This document shows positions 61,405 to 62,564 of a DNA stretch of 62,564 nucleotides, one piece after another; positions within the stretch are counted from its first letter, which is position 1; each line of letters starts with the position of its first letter. The stretch covers positions 1 to 62,564 of the forward strand of contig JAMFSL010000173.1 of assembly GCA_026225275.1 (NCBI GenBank), read 5' to 3'. The DNA is from Puia dinghuensis. GTDB taxonomy: Bacteria; Bacteroidota; Bacteroidia; Chitinophagales; Chitinophagaceae. Below the pieces are notes generated by a model. That model did no database searches, was not told where the DNA came from, and saw only the letters and a list, made by a program, of their open reading frames with translations. The position numbers and the translations under genes are program-made.

Positions 61405-62564
61405 ATGACAATCATGTTAGTGATCAAAAGATATATATTGATTCCGGGGCTGGTTACTCTGATGGGCTTATTCCTGGGCGCTTGTAACAAGCAGATCGCG
61501 GCGATACACCCGGAAAGCGAGATCAGCCTCAGCGGCATCATGAGCTCCCTGGCGGGAATCCAGGAAACGTCAGTCGCCAATTATGCCCAGCTTTCGATGA
61601 TGCAGGGCAACTGGAATAACCTCAGCGAATTCAGGGGAAATACCGTCAGTAGTACATCGACAGATCCCAATGCGGGAGATGCCTACAACTATACCCAGAA
61701 CCCTAATAGTACAGTTAACACTACCTTCTGGCAGAATGCCTATTCCCTGATCGTTACCGTCGACTATACCATACAGGGCGCTCAGGCGTACCTTGCCGGA
61801 TCGGGCGCGACCAGTCTGGATTCCACGGACAAGGCCACGTTGTTGCATATCGAAGGAGAGAGCTACTTCCTGCGGGCCCTGACCTATTTCCACCTCGTCC
61901 GGCTATATGGCATGCCTTACTATCAAAGCCCTTCAACCAACCCGGGTATCATGATCAAGAATACGCCGGATCCTACCTATATCCCGGGACGCAGCTCCGT
62001 GCAGGATTGCTATACCCAGATCGTGAGCGACCTGGATTCGGCGGCGATTTGTATGTCACAGATCGATCTGAAAAGTAATGTATGGGCCAGTAAAGAAGCT
62101 GCCTGGGCACTCCTGTCCAGGGTGTACCTGTATGAAGGCGGCAGCTATGCCAGTCCGAATACCGCAGCCAATACGCTGGCTATCACCTATGCCGATAGTG
62201 TCATCAACAGCGGGAAGTTCAGCCTGCTGACACCCAGGGCCTCTTTCGATACCCTGTATAACAACCAAAATGGAAATCCGGAGATGATTTTCACCACGGA
62301 AAATCAGGACGGATATCTGACCAATACGACAGCCGGATGGTATGTCTACCCAATAACAGCCGCGACGTTTTCTCCCGGCTCATTCATTGTTGCGCCCTCT
62401 TTCTGGAACAGCTTCGATACATCGGCGGACTACCGGGTGGATTTTATCCAGTGGAATACTAACGCGCATATGGTAACGAAGTATATCATCGGTATGGCTC
62501 CCCAATTTTCAGCTTCCACCGCACCGACTGCGTACCTGCGCCTGGCGGAAACCTATCTGAACCG
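61405..62564 (+). CDS. SusD/RagB-family substrate-binding lipoprotein, 3' end cut by window edge
   Basis: The frame is open from an ATG at 61405 (8 bp after the SusC stop; ATG at 61414 also possible) to the right edge, about 386 residues. The lipoprotein signal has the lipobox LFLGAC with the acylated Cys at about residue 27. SusD features are the helical TPR-like blocks: LHIEGESYFLRALTYFHLVR with LYGMPYY, then YTQIVSDLDSAA, and SKEAAWALLSRVYLYEGG, all classical for the family. It binds substrate at the cell surface and caps the SusC channel. The C-terminal third lies outside the window. Confidence 0.94.
   Translation, partial: MTIMLVIKRYILIPGLVTLMGLFLGACNKQIAAIHPESEISLSGIMSSLAGIQETSVANYAQLSMMQGNWNNLSEFRGNTVSSTSTDPNAGDAYNYTQNPNSTVNTTFWQNAYSLIVTVDYTIQGAQAYLAGSGATSLDSTDKATLLHIEGESYFLRALTYFHLVRLYGMPYYQSPSTNPGIMIKNTPDPTYIPGRSSVQDCYTQIVSDLDSAAICMSQIDLKSNVWASKEAAWALLSRVYLYEGGSYASPNTAANTLAITYADSVINSGKFSLLTPRASFDTLYNNQNGNPEMIFTTENQDGYLTNTTAGWYVYPITAATFSPGSFIVAPSFWNSFDTSADYRVDFIQWNTNAHMVTKYIIGMAPQFSASTAPTAYLRLAETYLN

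Noticed and set aside
59642-61411. Minus-strand open frame of about 589 codons
   Set aside because: It is antisense to the SusC gene, which is certain from its domains; the frame has no motifs and reflects codon bias.
1-62564. CRISPR arrays, insertion sequences, integrases, tRNA or rRNA genes
   Set aside because: No regular repeat-spacer pattern, transposase motif, terminal inverted repeats or cloverleaf was recognised by eye; a covariance search could still find small RNAs.

Overview
The window looks like an accessory-rich chromosomal stretch of a soil or plant-associated Bacteroidota, most likely Chitinophagaceae (Chitinophaga/Niastella-like). The reasons are an ECF sigma - FecR - SusC - SusD locus, giant split RHS genes with DUF5977-type modules, propeller/Y_Y_Y histidine kinases, DUF3857-transglutaminase tandems, TAnnTTTG-like promoter boxes and moderate GC. 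This is inferred from protein families only; no rRNA or other marker gene was seen.

Layout. 1-5111 (minus): five genes of a type II secretion / type IV pilus-like operon (pseudopilin, prepilin peptidase, GspE/PilB ATPase, secretin, and a GspL/PilM-like protein cut by the left edge). 5620-17441 (plus): divergent RHS locus with a 2137-aa SpvB/TcB-like N-terminal half, a 1389-aa RHS-core protein with an AT-rich variable C-terminal tip, a small membrane-anchored protein (candidate immunity protein) and a tail-fibre-like secreted protein. 17584-19576: HGSNAT-like membrane acyltransferase and a Cof-type HAD phosphatase. 19587-33032: signalling region with two LuxR response regulators, a degenerate sigma factor with a membrane partner, two AraC regulators and two ~1030-aa propeller histidine kinases. 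It also holds a four-gene cell-envelope operon around an L,D-transpeptidase-fold protein, closed by a clear terminator.

33287-35370: a hypothetical protein, a sigma factor reduced to region 2, and a GNAT-ankyrin fusion. 35450-47652: three ~1060-aa sortilin/VPS10-like propeller paralogues, a ferric-reductase-like heme membrane protein and a 641-aa secreted protein, all on the plus strand. 47591-49570 (minus): a Upf1/IGHMBP2-like helicase overlapping its convergent neighbour by 62 bp. 49706-53715: a DUF3857-transglutaminase tandem in which the first copy has lost Cys and His of the triad. 53722-55059 (minus): a transmembrane one-component regulator with an HTH inside and a PKD/lectin-like module outside. 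55159-55941: a small membrane protein, a bidirectional terminator and a small low-complexity secreted ORF on the other strand. 56095-62564: ECF sigma, FecR, SusC and a partial SusD, a classical cell-surface-signalled glycan-uptake locus.

The strongest candidates for undescribed biology are the pseudopilin secretion operon facing the split RHS toxin locus, the RHS tip with its membrane-anchored partner, the sortilin-like trio with its heme membrane protein, and the transmembrane HTH-lectin regulator. All calls come from reading the sequence; no database search was run.
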